Below, one piece after another: positions 61,379-64,000 of a stretch of 64,000 nt of DNA. The stretch comes from Snuella sedimenti (GTDB taxonomy: Bacteria > Bacteroidota > Bacteroidia > Flavobacteriales > Flavobacteriaceae): the NCBI RefSeq assembly GCF_016428595.1, contig NZ_JAELVQ010000005.1, forward strand, positions 1-64,000, in the 5' to 3' direction. How positions within the stretch are numbered: position 1 is the stretch's first letter; every line of letters starts with the position of its first letter. A program made the position numbers and the translations under genes. A model generated the notes under the pieces. That model had not been told where the DNA came from. It made no database searches and worked only from the letters and a program-made list of their open reading frames with translations.

Positions 61379-63265
61379 ATGAAAGGTAAACCTCTCATCT
61401 TGTCATTATTCCTATTGCTTTCAGCAAGTTATGTGTTGTCTCAAAATACCTATGATATTGTTTTTCCAGGCACAGATAGGGATCAAAAGTGTAAATTATG
61501 TTTCCAGATCTTTAACCAGAAACCTTCAGAGGTTAAGTTTTCTATCAAGAGAGAAAACGACAAGCTTTTTTTTGAAGTAAACGATAGAAATTGGTTCAAT
61601 TTATTGTTTAATAATGCAGGTGATGGTGTGGCAGTAGATATTGTTATGAAAGATCGCTATGCCTGTGAATCGGAGCCGATAAACAATACTCAAATTAAAG
61701 GGGATTTACTTAAACCAGTTTATTCTAAAGAACTGAAAAGTGGGTTAAAGACCTATGACGACAATAGATTTAGAGTATTGGTTGGAAAAATACCAGATGG
61801 GTTACTTAATGACAAATTAGAGTTTAACATTTTGTTTTTAAGTAATAAAAACTTGTGTCGATATTATGTTATTTATGATCTGGAATTTTATGCGTGGGAT
61901 TTGTTAGATATGGGCATGTATTTGGATTCTTTGACCTACAGCCCAAAAGAAATAAAAGCATCGGCGGATAAAGATTATGTGATTCGTAACAAAACACTAA
62001 AATTTAAGATTCCTTTTAAAAAGAACAAATCCAGTTATTCACAAGCAGATATAAAACCAATTTATGACTCCTTACGATTAACAGATTTTAATATTAAAAC
62101 TATAAATATTAAAGCATACGCTTCAATAGAAGGAGTTGCGCATCGTAATATAGAATTGCAGCAACTAAGGGCGAATAGTATTGTTTCTGCGTTACAGTCA
62201 TTTCAGAAATCGACCATTAAAACACAGGTGTCTTCGTCTGAAAACTGGGTTGAGTTTTTCAACGATATTAAGGGGACTAAATATGAGTTTTTGTCGTCGT
62301 TAACTAAAGAAGGTGTTAGAGAAAAAATAGCGGGGGCATTATCTAGGGAAATGGAGCCTATTTTTAAAAACCATAGAAAAGCTGTATTAGAACTAGAGTT
62401 AGAAAAAAAGGACAAGTACAGTGCCGAGTCTGCTAACGCATTGCTCGCAATATTTAATAAAGCTGTGGCTTTAGGAAAGGTAGGTGAAGCCAAAGAAATT
62501 CAAAATTCAATTTTTGAAAAAATAAAAATAAAGGAAGCCTCTGCAGATATTTTGCAAAAGATGACTATTCCAAAGGAGGTCAAATTTGCTAAAATATTGA
62601 ATAAGAATGCTGCCTATAAGTATATGTTGGATTTTAGACAGGCTTTAATTGTTTATAACGAACTATTAGCACTTGAAAAGTTAGTGCCTAGAGATAGAGA
62701 AATAAAATATAATTTGGCCGCTCTTAAAATAGTTTTATGGCGTTTTAAAGCGATAGATGTGGATGAAGAAGCGTTACAAAAACAAATCTTAGCTTTAAAA
62801 AATTATGTCTTACCGAGTTCCCTTATCGCAAGAATGATGGTAAATTATCATATCATTAAAGCAGAAAATTTAATGGAGAAAAAAGATTATACTAATAAAG
62901 ACCAATCCATTACATTCATACACAATAATTATAAAAAGTTTCCTTTATCTGATTACGATTATTTAAGTTTAGCTCAGTTTTTTAGTTATTATGCCAGTCA
63001 TGATATGGCGGTAGAACTGTTAGATAGAAAGGTAAGAAGTATTGATGTTGATGAAGATTTATTGTTTTACTATTTAAACTTAACGTTAATAAACAAACAA
63101 CTTACGCGAGACCCAAATTATAGAACAATTATGTTAAATGCTATCAATATGAATCAACAGCGATTTTGCAAATTGTTTAATTCTGTAGAAAATGGAGGCG
63201 TGACGTTCCAGCTATTGGAAGATGAATATTTGAGAAAAGCCTATTGTGAGAGTTGTGAGGATTAA
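61379..63265 (+). CDS. OmpA-domain protein with helical repeats
   Basis: Start at ATG 61379 (signal peptide to SYVLSQ, about 22 residues); the frame opens earlier, at 61340, but that point follows the -7 box too closely. After a Cys-rich region (KCKLCFQ), an OmpA-like peptidoglycan-binding domain (about 230-290: KAYASIEGVAHRNIELQQLR, ANSIVSAL) follows, then TPR-like helices. Anchors the envelope. Ends in a Cys-rich CESCED. Overlaps the convergent ligase gene by 4 nt. Confidence 0.85.
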   Translation: MKGKPLILSLFLLLSASYVLSQNTYDIVFPGTDRDQKCKLCFQIFNQKPSEVKFSIKRENDKLFFEVNDRNWFNLLFNNAGDGVAVDIVMKDRYACESEPINNTQIKGDLLKPVYSKELKSGLKTYDDNRFRVLVGKIPDGLLNDKLEFNILFLSNKNLCRYYVIYDLEFYAWDLLDMGMYLDSLTYSPKEIKASADKDYVIRNKTLKFKIPFKKNKSSYSQADIKPIYDSLRLTDFNIKTINIKAYASIEGVAHRNIELQQLRANSIVSALQSFQKSTIKTQVSSSENWVEFFNDIKGTKYEFLSSLTKEGVREKIAGALSREMEPIFKNHRKAVLELELEKKDKYSAESANALLAIFNKAVALGKVGEAKEIQNSIFEKIKIKEASADILQKMTIPKEVKFAKILNKNAAYKYMLDFRQALIVYNELLALEKLVPRDREIKYNLAALKIVLWRFKAIDVDEEALQKQILALKNYVLPSSLIARMMVNYHIIKAENLMEKKDYTNKDQSITFIHNNYKKFPLSDYDYLSLAQFFSYYASHDMAVELLDRKVRSIDVDEDLLFYYLNLTLINKQLTRDPNYRTIMLNAINMNQQRFCKLFNSVENGGVTFQLLEDEYLRKAYCESCED

Positions 63266-63825
63266 AATTTATAAATCTTTTCAGGGGTCACACAGAAATC
63301 TAATGTAACATCGCTTTCAAAAACATCTGTAATTTTAGTTTCAGCTTCAAAAAAAGAAAGCCCTATTTTAATAGTTTCTGGTTTACAGTCAGCTAAAAAC
63401 CGATCGTAAAATCCTTTGCCATAACCTACTCGATTCCCTGTTTCGTCGAAGGCTAAAAGTGGAACAAAAACAACGTCAATTTTATTGGGTTCAATTTCAA
63501 TGCCATTAACAGGTTCGGGAATGTTATAATTATTTTTCTTTATTGGGGTGTTGTCTGTTAGTAAATAATGACTCATGGAGCCTGTTTTAAAGTCACTTTT
63601 TGGAACTACAATATGTTTGTCCTTGCCAGACAGTATACTCATTATGTATTCTGTGTTTACTTCTTTATGTTCTTCAATAGAAAGGAATATATGGTAAAAA
63701 TCATAAGTCCAGATAGGTAATTTTAAGACCTGATTGGCTACTGATACACTTAAATCATGAATCTGGTTGGTAGACAATTTATTACGAAGCGCTTTATATG
63801 TTTTTCGCAATTGCGATTTATTCAT
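63262..63825 (-). CDS. 5-formyltetrahydrofolate cyclo-ligase
   Basis: 187 aa. MTHFS family: RKTYKALRNKLS near the start (basic, nucleotide-binding), VPKSDFKTGSMS, DVVFVPLLAFDETGNRVGYGKGFYDRFL with the G-GKG-YDR motif. ATP-dependent conversion of 5-formyl- to 5,10-methenyl-THF. Probably cotranscribed with the gene at the window edge, 9 nt upstream. Confidence 0.93.
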   Translation of the reverse strand: MNKSQLRKTYKALRNKLSTNQIHDLSVSVANQVLKLPIWTYDFYHIFLSIEEHKEVNTEYIMSILSGKDKHIVVPKSDFKTGSMSHYLLTDNTPIKKNNYNIPEPVNGIEIEPNKIDVVFVPLLAFDETGNRVGYGKGFYDRFLADCKPETIKIGLSFFEAETKITDVFESDVTLDFCVTPEKIYKF

Positions 63826-63833
63826 AAACCAAT

Positions 63834-64000
63834 TTAGAATTTTAATTTAGTAGTTATATGGAACAATGCATCACCTTGGTAAACGATGGGTGATTCGTTA
63901 ACATTAATAATATAGCCCGAGGATTCGGCTTTTACAAAATAATTAAGTTTGCCATAAGGGTCGGTAATGTTTCCAATAACATCGCCTTTTTTTACATTAG
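63834..64000 (-). CDS. Aspartoacylase/succinylglutamate desuccinylase-like protein (3' end, partial)
   Basis: Last 54 codons, running off the right edge. GDVIGNITDPYGKLNYFVKA, then ESSGYIINVNESPIVYQGDA and LFHITTKLKF, resemble the C-terminal beta domain of AstE/AspA zinc-dependent deacylases. The stop at 63834 is 9 nt before the cyclo-ligase start, so it is probably in one operon. The catalytic domain lies outside the window. Confidence 0.7.
   Translation of the reverse strand, partial: NVKKGDVIGNITDPYGKLNYFVKAESSGYIINVNESPIVYQGDALFHITTKLKF

Overview
The window looks like a chromosomal segment of a marine-type Flavobacteriaceae bacterium (Bacteroidota). The evidence is AT-rich DNA, Bacteroidota-type -7 boxes (TAnnTTTG) in front of many genes, a type IX secretion sorting tail, a TonB-dependent receptor with a carboxypeptidase-regulatory-like N-terminus, a DUF4270 lipoprotein, a hemC-hemD fusion, and the gene order of the hem, panCD and glmS regions. 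Genus cannot be fixed from the sequence.

Region 1 (about 1-16.5 kb) is accessory DNA attached to a tRNA-Ala(GGC) gene. The intact tRNA lies at 952-1025. A 42-nt copy of its 3' half lies at 16391-16432, in the same orientation, next to hemB. Between them are about 22 mostly minus-strand genes for small secreted, membrane or cytosolic proteins. Most are conserved but uncharacterised, and several resemble families seen as immunity proteins or with unknown partners (MORN/YwqK-like, RDD, YcxB-like, cREC receiver). I recognise no integrase, transposase or toxin in it. A 110-115 bp repeat (R1, R2, R3) carrying paired TGGTGGG motifs occurs at 751, 8751 and 16151. A shorter 30-38 nt element recurs upstream of at least eight unrelated genes. 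The whole looks like an array of gene cassettes, and it is the best candidate for something undescribed. Several genes in it are broken.

Region 2 (16.5-31.2 kb) is a heme biosynthesis locus. On the minus strand hemA, hemCD, hemE, a CysZ/EI24-like gene and nhaA are tightly packed. They are followed by a REP-associated transposase between its own palindromes, hemF, an S23-type four-helix-bundle gene with a frameshifted tail, and hemB. On the plus strand, divergent from hemA, are an AraC regulator, hemH, a MATE exporter, hemJ, a histidine kinase and an enoyl-CoA hydratase. All steps from glutamyl-tRNA to heme are present except hemL.

Region 3 (32-49.9 kb) is mixed core genome: a T9SS cargo protein, recX, a small outer-membrane protein, a cupin/JmjC-like protein, bioB, a LytS/LytTR two-component pair, atpD-atpC, a large TonB-dependent receptor, glmS, a DUF4270 lipoprotein and a half-length glycogen-synthase-like protein.

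Region 4 (50.1-64 kb) is plus-strand core genome: panC-panD with a flippase-like membrane protein, an esterase-like protein lacking its nucleophile serine, DinB and GNAT proteins, radA, ileS, a DksA-like protein, lspA and an OmpA-type protein. It ends with minus-strand 5-formyl-THF cyclo-ligase and the 3' end of an aspartoacylase/succinylglutamate desuccinylase-like gene. Palindromic interspersed repeats sit in several intergenic gaps of regions 2-4.
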